Part shown: positions 57,180-64,000 of the stretch, one piece after another
Position numbering within the stretch: position 1 is the first letter of the stretch
How the letters are laid out: the number at the start of each line of letters is the position of its first letter
Assembly (NCBI GenBank): GCA_024693845.1
Contig: JAILKJ010000016.1
Span: forward strand, 1-64,000
Source of the DNA: Lachnospiraceae bacterium
Lineage (GTDB): Bacteria; Bacillota; Clostridia; Lachnospirales; Lachnospiraceae
DNA: 64,000 nucleotides
Direction: 5' to 3'
Position numbers and translations under genes: made by a program
Notes under the pieces: model-generated
What the model was told of the DNA's origin: nothing
The model's database searches: none
Seen by the model: the letters and a program-made list of their open reading frames with translations, nothing else

Positions 57180-57269
57180 AAATAGCGTAGTTGTGTATGA
57201 TTTTTGAACATAGTAATAGTTCGGATTGATTGTTTTGAATATTTGAATATTTTCATAAGGAGGTCAGCG

Positions 57270-58640
57270 ATGGGATTACTACACAGCGATAATCCAAAAG
57301 AAAAGGATCACAAAGGTGTTTTAGGTGCTTTTTCAGTCGATGTCATCAAGTGGGAACCGGAAGACGATGTGCAGGCTGGGATTGTGGCGCATAAGTTTGA
57401 GTATGAGGATTTTCCCAACGGCTCTTATTTGATCGTCAATCAGTCACAGATGGCTGTTTTCACCAATAACATGACCGCCGGCAATTCCCTATCGGCAAAC
57501 GGAGAGGGACAGGCGCAGGTATCCACCTTCATCGGACCGTGCAAGATCAAGCTCGAGACGGGTGACAGCAGGTTTGCTCCATTCCGCAACATTTCACATT
57601 CCCTGACTGGCGGAGAGTCCGCATTCCACAGCACGGTCTACTTTATCAACACGACATTCATGAATGAACTCAACTGGGGCACGCAGGCGCCGGTTGTATT
57701 GCAGGATCCGGAGGAAGAGGTCAATGTTCATGTAAGGGCCTTCGGTCTTTTTGGCGTGCATATCGAGCAAGTGGATACGAATGAAGCCGTGATCGATGCG
57801 AGGAAATTCCTGCAGAAGATCGTCGGTACCAGGGCAGACTATACCCGTTCGGAACTGGTGGATTTTATGCGCGCCAAGATTCTCGAATATGTACCCGACC
57901 TTCTGGCAAAGAACATGATCAATGAAGGGATAGGCATTTTGCGAATCAGCACCAAGCTCAAGGAATTTTCGGAGACGATCTACAGCGAGCTGAAGGACCA
58001 CTTCAAGGAGTTCGGCCTGACGCTTGATAATTTCTCCTTCCATAATATCAATGTTCCGGATTCCGATCTCAATGCGCTCAATGAAGCGAAGATCAAACGG
58101 AAAACAGCCCGTCTTGAAGCTGAGGGCACTGCGGCAAAAATGGATATCGAGTCCGCTGCAAGAGCCAGGATGCGAGAGCGCGAAGGTTATACTTATCAGC
58201 AGGAGCAGGCATACGGCGTTATGCAAAATGCCGCTTCTAATACCGGCTCTGCCGGGGGCTTCATGGGAATGGGCATGGGCCTTGGTATGGGCGTCGGAGT
58301 CGGCGGTGCCATGGGAATGGGAATGAATGACATCACCCGCAGTACCATGTCTGCCATACAATCTCCTGGCGGTATGCAGGGGATGCAGCCTGCGCAAAGC
58401 GGTGGCATTACCTGCAGCAAATGCGGCAAGATCAATCCCGATGGAGCACGTTTCTGTTTGGAGTGCGGCGAGAGCTTTGCACCGGCAGGTGCAGTTTGTC
58501 CTTCCTGCGGGAAAGAACTGGTTCCTGGTGCCAAGTTCTGTTTAAACTGCGGCGCGAAACTGGTGCTTCAGTGTCCGAGCTGCGGCGAGGAGCTGCCGGC
58601 AGGTGCGAAATTCTGTCATAAATGCGGCGGGCAGATCTGA
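57270..58640 (+). CDS. YdjI-like SPFH-domain protein with C-terminal zinc ribbons
   Basis: The 456-residue protein has an SPFH/Band-7 domain (about 40-240; NGSYLIVNQSQMAVFTNNM, VNVHVRAFGLFGVHIEQ) and a coiled stalk (about 260-320). A Gly/Met-rich linker (GFMGMGMGLGMGVGVGG) leads to three zinc ribbons at the C-terminus (CSKCG/CLECG, CPSCG/CLNCG, CPSCG/CHKCG). Databases often call this type virion core protein, but B. subtilis YdjI is its bacterial counterpart. The family is thought to assemble on membranes under stress. The ATG at 57270 has AAGGAGG 6 bases upstream. It leads a five-gene unit. Confidence 0.88.
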   Translation: MGLLHSDNPKEKDHKGVLGAFSVDVIKWEPEDDVQAGIVAHKFEYEDFPNGSYLIVNQSQMAVFTNNMTAGNSLSANGEGQAQVSTFIGPCKIKLETGDSRFAPFRNISHSLTGGESAFHSTVYFINTTFMNELNWGTQAPVVLQDPEEEVNVHVRAFGLFGVHIEQVDTNEAVIDARKFLQKIVGTRADYTRSELVDFMRAKILEYVPDLLAKNMINEGIGILRISTKLKEFSETIYSELKDHFKEFGLTLDNFSFHNINVPDSDLNALNEAKIKRKTARLEAEGTAAKMDIESAARARMREREGYTYQQEQAYGVMQNAASNTGSAGGFMGMGMGLGMGVGVGGAMGMGMNDITRSTMSAIQSPGGMQGMQPAQSGGITCSKCGKINPDGARFCLECGESFAPAGAVCPSCGKELVPGAKFCLNCGAKLVLQCPSCGEELPAGAKFCHKCGGQI

Positions 58641-58680
58641 GGCTGCGGAAACTGAGCCTGTTTGAAAGGAGAGATAGTCC

Positions 58681-59382
58681 ATGAAAAATCAAAAGTTTTT
58701 TTTGTTCGGAGAGATCATGCTGGGTGTGATCTGGTTGATCGCAGGTCTGATCTTTGCACATTTTGAGACGTTCGGAAATTCCGAGGGACTTTACTGGACG
58801 GGGTATGTCTGTGGGATCGTTGCGATCGCGGTTGTCTGCCTTGTCACCTATCTTTGGGAGGTGCGGACCAATGCCGCAGTCGTGGAAGTCGGCTTCATGT
58901 CTGTTTACTTCGGTTTTATTTATCTGTTCCTTGCCCTTGCCTGCAATATCGTTTGCATGGCAAAGCGTTATGACCAAGGCATCAAGGTTGCGCTTTTCAT
59001 CAATCTCGTTTTACTGATCCTGTACATTGTCATGGTCTTTTATGCAAATAAGAACGTTACGCGGGTGACCGGGCAGCTTGAAGTGATGGCCGAAAAGACT
59101 GAGGCTTCCGGAAACATCAAGAGCATGATGGCAACGGTGCTTGGACTAGCGCAGAGTGAGACAGTAAAACAGAGACTCCGTGCATTGAAGGAAAAAACGG
59201 ATTATTCCGACAATCTTTCCCAGTTTTTTTCCGCTGATAAGGAAGACGAGTTTTATGACTGCATGACAGGGATCAAGCAGGCTCTTTTAGAGGACAGGAG
59301 TGATGATGAGATCTTGTCCATGATCGATGCGGCAGAAAAGATCTGGATCCAGCGTAATTCCCTGGTTTCATCTGCCAAGTAA
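58681..59382 (+). CDS. Four-helix membrane protein of unknown function
   Basis: No family is recognised. The 233-residue protein has four membrane helices (near 9-28, 38-58, 68-91 and 101-121) and a cytoplasmic helical domain of about 110 residues (LGLAQSETVKQRLRALKEKT, EDEFYDCMTGIKQALLEDRS). AAAGGAGAGATAGTCC precedes ATG. It lies 40 bases after the SPFH gene and 14 before the zinc-ribbon gene, so it belongs to the unit and may be its membrane anchor. Confidence 0.8.
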   Translation: MKNQKFFLFGEIMLGVIWLIAGLIFAHFETFGNSEGLYWTGYVCGIVAIAVVCLVTYLWEVRTNAAVVEVGFMSVYFGFIYLFLALACNIVCMAKRYDQGIKVALFINLVLLILYIVMVFYANKNVTRVTGQLEVMAEKTEASGNIKSMMATVLGLAQSETVKQRLRALKEKTDYSDNLSQFFSADKEDEFYDCMTGIKQALLEDRSDDEILSMIDAAEKIWIQRNSLVSSAK

Positions 59383-59396
59383 ACGGAGATTGCCCT

Positions 59397-60203
59397 ATGG
59401 ATATGCTAGCATTAGAGTGCCCCGGATGCGGCAGCACGAACATACAATTTGATGCAAAATCCCGCAGGGTCATCTGCAACCAGTGCGGAGCGACAAATAC
59501 CTATTCCCGTACAAGTTTGAATGCGAGCGGAAAGGTCGTCTACGGCAAACGGAACGCAGTCACCAATTTCCTGGATGCCAAGTTTGACCTTGCAAGGCAT
59601 TATGCCTTAGATGTACTCAACATTTCCCTTGATCATGTGCCTTCTCTATTCATTGTGGCTTATTGCGATGAGTTCCGTGAAGGACGAAATGGAGAGATGC
59701 AGCGTTTTTTTTCCCAGATTCAGAACGTCCAGATTGAATATGATGAGTTGGTTGATCTAAGGCAGCTTTTTATGTCTTCCATCCAGCGGATGCAGGAATA
59801 TGAGGATGAGGTGCTCGGACTGCTCGGAAAGAACATGCAGGCGCCGGAGGATGAGCAGGAGCTGATGGAGTTTCTGGATATATTCTGTCCCTATCTGATT
59901 AGCAAGCGCACGTCGTCCTCTTTTCTTGGCGGGGAACTTTTAAAGCAGTATAAGGAAGCGGTACAACGTTACGGGATTCCGAAGACCTGTTTTGCGTTGC
60001 TTAAATCTATCGAAACCAACCCGGAATCGCCTTATGTGGGAAACACCTTTTATCTTCGGGCAAAGGCAGAATACTTTTTTGAGCATTATGTAAAGACAGT
60101 GGGAGAGGTACTTTCCCTGATGCCGGAAGGGGCATATAAGGAAAAATTCCTGCGGGCCTATCAACAGAAGGTATCTCAGTATCAACAGTCTATGAATGTA
60201 TAA
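59397..60203 (+). CDS. Zinc-ribbon helical protein of unknown function
   Basis: The 268-residue protein opens with one zinc ribbon (CPGCGSTN and CNQCGATN, residues 8-36). The rest looks all-helical and TPR-like (AKFDLARHYALDVLNISLDH, YLRAKAEYFFEHYVKTVGEV). No membrane segment is seen. The zinc-ribbon start resembles those of the SPFH and YdjG-like proteins nearby, which suggests a shared docking partner; that is inference. Confidence 0.78.
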   Translation: MDMLALECPGCGSTNIQFDAKSRRVICNQCGATNTYSRTSLNASGKVVYGKRNAVTNFLDAKFDLARHYALDVLNISLDHVPSLFIVAYCDEFREGRNGEMQRFFSQIQNVQIEYDELVDLRQLFMSSIQRMQEYEDEVLGLLGKNMQAPEDEQELMEFLDIFCPYLISKRTSSSFLGGELLKQYKEAVQRYGIPKTCFALLKSIETNPESPYVGNTFYLRAKAEYFFEHYVKTVGEVLSLMPEGAYKEKFLRAYQQKVSQYQQSMNV

Positions 60204-60218
60204 GAAGGGAGGATTATT

Positions 60219-61889
60219 ATGAGTGGAGTTGTTGATTCTGCAGCGATCAACGCTTTGAATTCGCGAGTTAAAAAAGTGGAGGACCGTACCACCAAGTTGG
60301 AAGGTATGATGGGGGACGTTAATGAAAATCTCCGGGAGATGAAGGGCTCGCTTCGGAATGTAGATACATCCTTAAAGCAGTTGATCGACGGCTTTAATCG
60401 AATGATGAACGAGCAGAAACGCACGGCCGACCTGCAGGGAGCTTTGACAGAGCTTGTCCGCGTGCGTCAGGAGATTGAGCAGCGGTTTGGCAATTACAAG
60501 ATCGTCCGGGAAAATATGCTCGGTATCCTGCAGGCAACAGATGTGGCTCTTGTCAAAAAGACAACAATCTCAAGGATCTCGGAAGAACTCATGCTTTCCA
60601 CCCCTGATTATTGGTTGGCACCCTGCCTGGTGGCGGTGGCTGCTTGGATCGGAAATGACAGGGATCTGGCAGATCGCGCGATCCGGGAGGCAATTAAACG
60701 TGATGAGGAAAAGACAGCCCTGACGATGGCGTTGATCTGCCGGCGTAATAACAGGGTGGATACCTGTTTTGAATGGCTTTCCATTTATTTCAGAAATCAG
60801 AGTGCTGCGAATTTTTCAGAGGGCAGTTTTGCCTATATCGATGCCTATGTGAATGGCATCTTCGGTGATGATGACAAACATATGTGTGATGATTACATCA
60901 CAAGATGGATCAATGAAATCCGCGGTAACAGCTCTAACTTCGAATCGGAGCAGGAGGAAATGTGGAAATCCTACTGCGAACGTTTTAAGATGCGGATAGG
61001 TGACCAGTATCCGCTTCTTGCACAAAATATCGTGGAGTTTCCGCAGATTGATGCCTATCTCGGTCGTATCGAATCGGTGGATTCTATCGCCGGCACCTTT
61101 ACGGGGATCCGCGAGGCTTACGTTGATCAGGATAACCTCAAGAAAAAAATTGACAGTAACCTGATCTCACTGATCAATCGTTTTGACGGCAATGAGATTC
61201 CGCTTCGAAATGAGGAAAGATTCCTATTGAGGGTAAAGGAGTTTAATGGAGATGTTGAACGAGCAAGGGCAGTCTGCGAGCAGGAAGAACGTGACCGGAA
61301 GGAACATACCCTTAATCTTGTGGAGCAGATGACCCATGCAATCATCTCTGACGATGATACGATCCCTTCCCAGAAAAAAACAGCCGTATCGTTTCTGAGC
61401 GGTTATATCAAGAAGGGATTTGATACCTATATCAATGAAAATAAGCAGAGCTTCCCCGAGCAGGTAACCATCAAGATGGGCGACTGGTCCGGACAGACTA
61501 CAGACGGTTCAAACATTCCTGCTCTGACGTCCCAGTATGAATCATACCTTCGTCAGTCCTGTGAACGGGAAAAGGCAGCGGCAACGACAAATAAGCCTCA
61601 AGGTCTAATGATCGGAGCGATCGTTGTAGGCGTGATTTCCTTGCTTCTTTTGTTTGGGGTTCCGTTCCTCGGAATCGTGGGCCTGATCGTAGCCGGCGTG
61701 CTTGCCTTTAACATGAACAAGGAAAAGAAAGAAATGGCACAAAAGATTCTTGACATTAATGCGAAGTATGAAGTCTTGATTGAGGACGGAAAAAAGACAA
61801 TTGCCCAAACCGCAACGCAATGGGTAGAGGCAAAAGAAGCCGTCGATCGATTTAATAATTCGCCGACAAGAGAGATCATTGCTTCTTGA
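60219..61889 (+). CDS. Coiled-coil protein with C-terminal membrane hairpin, unknown function
   Basis: The 556-residue protein is not recognised. It begins with a coiled coil (about 8-75; LNSRVKKVEDRTTKLEGMMG), continues as a helical domain with TPR-like features (ADRAIREAIKRDEEKTALTM, CFEWLSIYFRN), has two adjacent hydrophobic helices (about 463-500; GLMIGAIVVGVISLLLLFG) and ends with a charged helix. GGGAGG precedes ATG by 8 bases. It may hold the complex at the membrane. Confidence 0.8.
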   Translation: MSGVVDSAAINALNSRVKKVEDRTTKLEGMMGDVNENLREMKGSLRNVDTSLKQLIDGFNRMMNEQKRTADLQGALTELVRVRQEIEQRFGNYKIVRENMLGILQATDVALVKKTTISRISEELMLSTPDYWLAPCLVAVAAWIGNDRDLADRAIREAIKRDEEKTALTMALICRRNNRVDTCFEWLSIYFRNQSAANFSEGSFAYIDAYVNGIFGDDDKHMCDDYITRWINEIRGNSSNFESEQEEMWKSYCERFKMRIGDQYPLLAQNIVEFPQIDAYLGRIESVDSIAGTFTGIREAYVDQDNLKKKIDSNLISLINRFDGNEIPLRNEERFLLRVKEFNGDVERARAVCEQEERDRKEHTLNLVEQMTHAIISDDDTIPSQKKTAVSFLSGYIKKGFDTYINENKQSFPEQVTIKMGDWSGQTTDGSNIPALTSQYESYLRQSCEREKAAATTNKPQGLMIGAIVVGVISLLLLFGVPFLGIVGLIVAGVLAFNMNKEKKEMAQKILDINAKYEVLIEDGKKTIAQTATQWVEAKEAVDRFNNSPTREIIAS

Positions 61890-61938
61890 TCCGAAGCATC
61901 AAACTCGACAGATTAGCAGAAAATAAGGGGGTTTATCA

Positions 61939-62115
61939 ATGGACAACATGGGAGAAATAACGGAAATGAACGAACTGGATGAGCTTGAGTCAATGTTCGG
62001 CCAGAGTGAAGCGGATGTGGCAAAGGTGGAACAGGCCGTACTGAGCCAGAATGATGCAGTGCTTGAAGGGTTTGCAAGCTGTTTTCCTGAATGGGATCTG
62101 CACCCGCCGGTATAG
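61939..62115 (+). CDS. Small acidic protein (58 aa) ending PEWDLHPPV
   Basis: This short frame reads MDNMGEITEMNELDELESMF, continues as an acidic helix, and ends CFPEWDLHPPV. TAAGGGGGTTT lies just before the ATG. It is the last gene of the SPFH unit, 49 bases after the coiled-coil gene, and a strong terminator follows at 62178. The sharply different Pro/Trp-rich end looks like a binding or recognition tail. It could be an adaptor, inhibitor or signal peptide; no family is recognised. Confidence 0.7.
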   Translation: MDNMGEITEMNELDELESMFGQSEADVAKVEQAVLSQNDAVLEGFASCFPEWDLHPPV

Positions 62116-62177
62116 TAATAGGGAAGTGGACTTCCATCCGATAGAAGTGCGCTCCACCGGGTATATTTATATATAAA

Positions 62178-62208
62178 CACCCCGGCCTGTGACAGGCCGG
62201 GGTGATTT
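62178..62208. terminator. Terminator after the SPFH unit
   Basis: CACCCCGGCCT (62178-62188) pairs with its complement at 62194-62204 around loop GTGAC; two further pairs are possible. It sits between convergent genes and differs from the hairpin at 55484 by one loop base. Confidence 0.87.
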
Positions 62209-62216
62209 AGTTTCTA

Positions 62217-62660
62217 TCAGGTTTCTTCCTTGGGGCGGCGGTAGAACATCTTGTACTCCGTTTCCCCGAGGTCTTCATTTATCTCTTCATCGATCTTTAA
62301 GAAGCGCCGGTTCTCATAGAAGCGGACGGCGCCGAAATTGTTCTCAAATACGTGGAGCTCTATCACATCGTACAGCTCGGCAACATAGGCAAGCAGCCTG
62401 GTGCCGATCCCCTGTCCCCGGTAATCCTTTTCAACAAAGATCCCGCTGATATAACCCTCGTCCACACCGACGAAACCAACCACTTTTCCGTCGATCTCAT
62501 AGACATAGGTTTCGGTCTGGGGAATGAGACGGGAGACATATCCGAAATTCCTGTCCCAATAAGAGGCGGGGATGAAATCATGAGCCTCGATATTGCCGTC
62601 ATACCAGATCCGCATGACCTTTTTAAGATCAGGTTCGTAGTACTTTCTGATGATATCCAT
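62217..62660 (-). CDS. GNAT-family N-acetyltransferase
   Basis: The 147-residue protein has the GNAT acetyl-CoA loop in GIFVEKDYRGQGIGTRLL (near 73-90) and the later ELHVFENNFGAVRFYENRRF. Sequence around KYYEPDLKKVMRIWYDGNIE recalls the YjaB-like branch. The substrate is unknown. A TATAAT at 62729-62734 on the minus strand is a likely -10. It is convergent with the SPFH unit and divergent from the YdjG-like gene. Confidence 0.9.
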   Translation of the reverse strand: MDIIRKYYEPDLKKVMRIWYDGNIEAHDFIPASYWDRNFGYVSRLIPQTETYVYEIDGKVVGFVGVDEGYISGIFVEKDYRGQGIGTRLLAYVAELYDVIELHVFENNFGAVRFYENRRFLKIDEEINEDLGETEYKMFYRRPKEET

Positions 62661-62764
62661 ATGACCTCCGCATTATCCTTTGGAAAGCCGGCCGGCATGG
62701 GCCCGGCAGCGTGGGTATCTTACGAATGATTATAGCATCTGCGGAGAGGAAAGAACAGACCTAT

Positions 62765-62793
62765 TTTATATAGCTTTCGATCTGTGGTACAAT
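62765..62793 (+). promoter_or_regulatory. Promoter of the second YdjG-like gene
   Basis: TTTATA (62765-62770) and TACAAT (62788-62793) are 17 bases apart, with TGTGG directly before the -10. Confidence 0.6.
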
Positions 62794-62844
62794 GAAAAAG
62801 TGTTGTACGGGCAACATTAAGAGAGATATCGAAAGGGGTATCAT

Positions 62845-63933
62845 ATGGCTAAAACAGTGGAATACAGATGTCCTTCCTGTGAAGGTCTGATGCGGTTTCT
62901 GCCGGGAAGTGAAACGCTGGTGTGCGAATACTGCGGCACGAAGATGACCGTTGAGGAGATGGAGGAGAGTCAGAAGGGCGATAAAAAGGTGCAGCTCGAG
63001 GGCTTTGATTTTGCTTCTCTCAAGGATCAGGCAACGGATGAAAACGCCATGGCCCTTCCCGTATGCTATTGCGAATCCTGCGCCGCAGAGCTGATCGCAG
63101 ACCTTGAACAGGTGGCCATCAGCTGTCCCTATTGCGGCAGCAGGGTGATGCTGTCGGACAAGGTATCGGGGCCGCTTCGGCCGGACGGTATCATTCCGTT
63201 TCAGTACGAATCTTCAGCACTGCCGGATGCCGTGAAAAAATATTACAAAGGTAAAAAACTCCTCCCCAAAGACTTTTTTTCAGCCAGCCGTATCGGCCAG
63301 GTGACGGGGATCTATGTTCCTTTCTGGATCTTTGATGGAAAGCTTAAGGGGAGCCTTCGGTACAAAGGGACCAAGACATCCTCAAGCCGGAGCGGGGATT
63401 ATATCGAGACCAGAACGGACTATTACCGGATCACAAGGGATGTTTCAATGGAGTTTGCCAATCTCCCGGTGGATACCAGTAAGAAAGTGGACGATGCGCT
63501 GATGGACAGCCTGGAACCCTTTGACCTGACCAAGGCCGTTCCCTTTGATATGGCTTATCTGGCAGGGTTTGCAGCGGACCGTTTTGATACGCCCAAAAGC
63601 ACTACGACCCGGCGGGCACAAAACAGGATGACAACTTCGGCGGCCTCCCTGGCCCAGGCCCAGGCAGGAGCCGGATACGGTAACGTGACCCGGGAAGGCG
63701 GCAGCCTGAAGACGGATCTGAAAGCAAAATACATGCTGTTCCCCGTCTATCTGTTTGATGTGAAATATAATGATGAGACCTACAGCTTTGCCTTTAACGG
63801 GCAGACGGGAAAGGTGGTAGGAAAGCTTCCGGTGGATAAAAAAGTAAGCCGAAGCTACTTTTTGACCAGGATGCTGATCCCGGCGGGACTCATTTTTCTG
63901 TGGTCATTGCTTACTTACTTTGTGGGATATTAA
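62845..63933 (+). CDS. YdjG-like zinc-ribbon membrane protein (copy 2)
   Basis: The 362-residue protein shares the layout of the protein at 29376: ribbons CPSC/CEYCG and CESC/CPYCG (residues 9-110), then RPDGIIPFQYESSALPDAVK, YKGKKLLPKDFF, GIYVPFWIFD, DDALMDSLEPFDL, SFAFNGQTGKVVGKLPV and a C-terminal membrane helix (LIPAGLIFLWSLLTYFVGY). It has one terminal helix where copy 1 has two, and a Ser/Thr/Ala-rich loop (near 255-275). In Bacillus, YdjG is encoded with a YdjI-type SPFH protein, and here the SPFH unit is 4 kb upstream. AAGGGGTATC precedes ATG. Confidence 0.85.
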   Translation: MAKTVEYRCPSCEGLMRFLPGSETLVCEYCGTKMTVEEMEESQKGDKKVQLEGFDFASLKDQATDENAMALPVCYCESCAAELIADLEQVAISCPYCGSRVMLSDKVSGPLRPDGIIPFQYESSALPDAVKKYYKGKKLLPKDFFSASRIGQVTGIYVPFWIFDGKLKGSLRYKGTKTSSSRSGDYIETRTDYYRITRDVSMEFANLPVDTSKKVDDALMDSLEPFDLTKAVPFDMAYLAGFAADRFDTPKSTTTRRAQNRMTTSAASLAQAQAGAGYGNVTREGGSLKTDLKAKYMLFPVYLFDVKYNDETYSFAFNGQTGKVVGKLPVDKKVSRSYFLTRMLIPAGLIFLWSLLTYFVGY

Positions 63934-63954
63934 GGGTTGTCTGAGGGATACGGG

Positions 63955-64000
63955 ATGAGAGCGAAGAAAGAACGCAAAAATATACGATATGGCATGGTTT
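63955..64000 (+). CDS. Start of a further gene (partial, runs off window)
   Basis: ATG at 63955 follows GAGGG by about 7 bases and opens MRAKKERKNIRYGMV, a basic beginning that would suit a membrane or exported protein. It starts 21 bases after the YdjG-like stop. Too little is visible to name it; in Bacillus the gene after ydjG encodes the TPM-domain membrane protein YdjH. Confidence 0.45.
   Translation, partial: MRAKKERKNIRYGMV

Noticed and set aside
57270-58640. The virion-core-type protein as a sign of a prophage or virus
   Set aside because: The SPFH/zinc-ribbon family is a normal bacterial family (YdjI). No integrase, terminase, capsid or tail gene is in the window.

Overview
The window looks like chromosome of a Gram-positive anaerobe of the class Clostridia, most likely a gut or rumen member of the Lachnospiraceae. 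The reasons are mid-range GC, strong AGGAGG-type ribosome binding sites, and the family content: DegV, YuiD-type PAP2, YhaM, MutS2, VanW, LytTR/DUF3021, glycogen enzymes and an F-type ATPase next to Mrp-type antiporter genes. This assignment is inferred from gene content, not from a marker-gene search. No phage, insertion sequence, CRISPR array or rRNA operon was seen. There is one tRNA gene, tRNA-Lys(CTT).

Layout. 0-8 kb: the end of a VanW-like gene, an AIR-synthase/HypE C-terminal-like protein, tRNA-Lys, a 1215-residue protein of unknown function, a YuiD-type PAP2 protein, tatD and rsmA. 8-14 kb: a 1392-residue TPR, acidic-repeat, Ala-rich and AAA-like protein in front of the glycogen branching enzyme glgB. 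14-25.8 kb: a secreted basic surface protein, eukaryal-type ileS, a chemoreceptor, glycogen phosphorylase, a DHH phosphoesterase and a DegV protein. 26-30.7 kb: a membrane GGDEF protein, an aconitase-family hydratase and a YdjG-like zinc-ribbon membrane protein.

30.7-46.1 kb is the bioenergetic core. An F1Fo ATP synthase operon (a, c, b, a fused delta-alpha polypeptide, gamma, beta, epsilon) runs 14 bases before a ten-gene Mrp/Mbh-like antiporter module: MrpE, F, G, an MbhD-like DUF4040 protein, an MbhE::MrpB fusion, MrpC, and four large ND2/ND4/ND5-type subunits. No hydrogenase or NADH-module gene is attached. The c subunit lacks the Na+-site pattern, so a proton-driven synthase feeding or drawing on a cation/proton antiporter is the natural reading.

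46-55.5 kb: a two-component system, mutS2, an HtrA-like protein whose catalytic His appears to be lost, yhaM, an O-acetylhomoserine sulfhydrylase and a LytTR/DUF3021 regulatory pair. 55.5-64 kb is more accessory: an Rpn-like nuclease and an XRE regulator divergent from a five-gene unit. That unit encodes a YdjI-like SPFH/zinc-ribbon protein, a four-helix membrane protein, a zinc-ribbon helical protein, a coiled-coil protein with a C-terminal membrane hairpin, and a 58-residue acidic protein ending in PEWDLHPPV. A GNAT acetyltransferase and a second YdjG-like protein follow. The XRE/SPFH unit is the best candidate here for an undescribed system, probably a membrane-associated stress or defence assembly. 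The split, Mbh-ordered Mrp module and the delta-alpha ATPase fusion are the strongest structural novelties.
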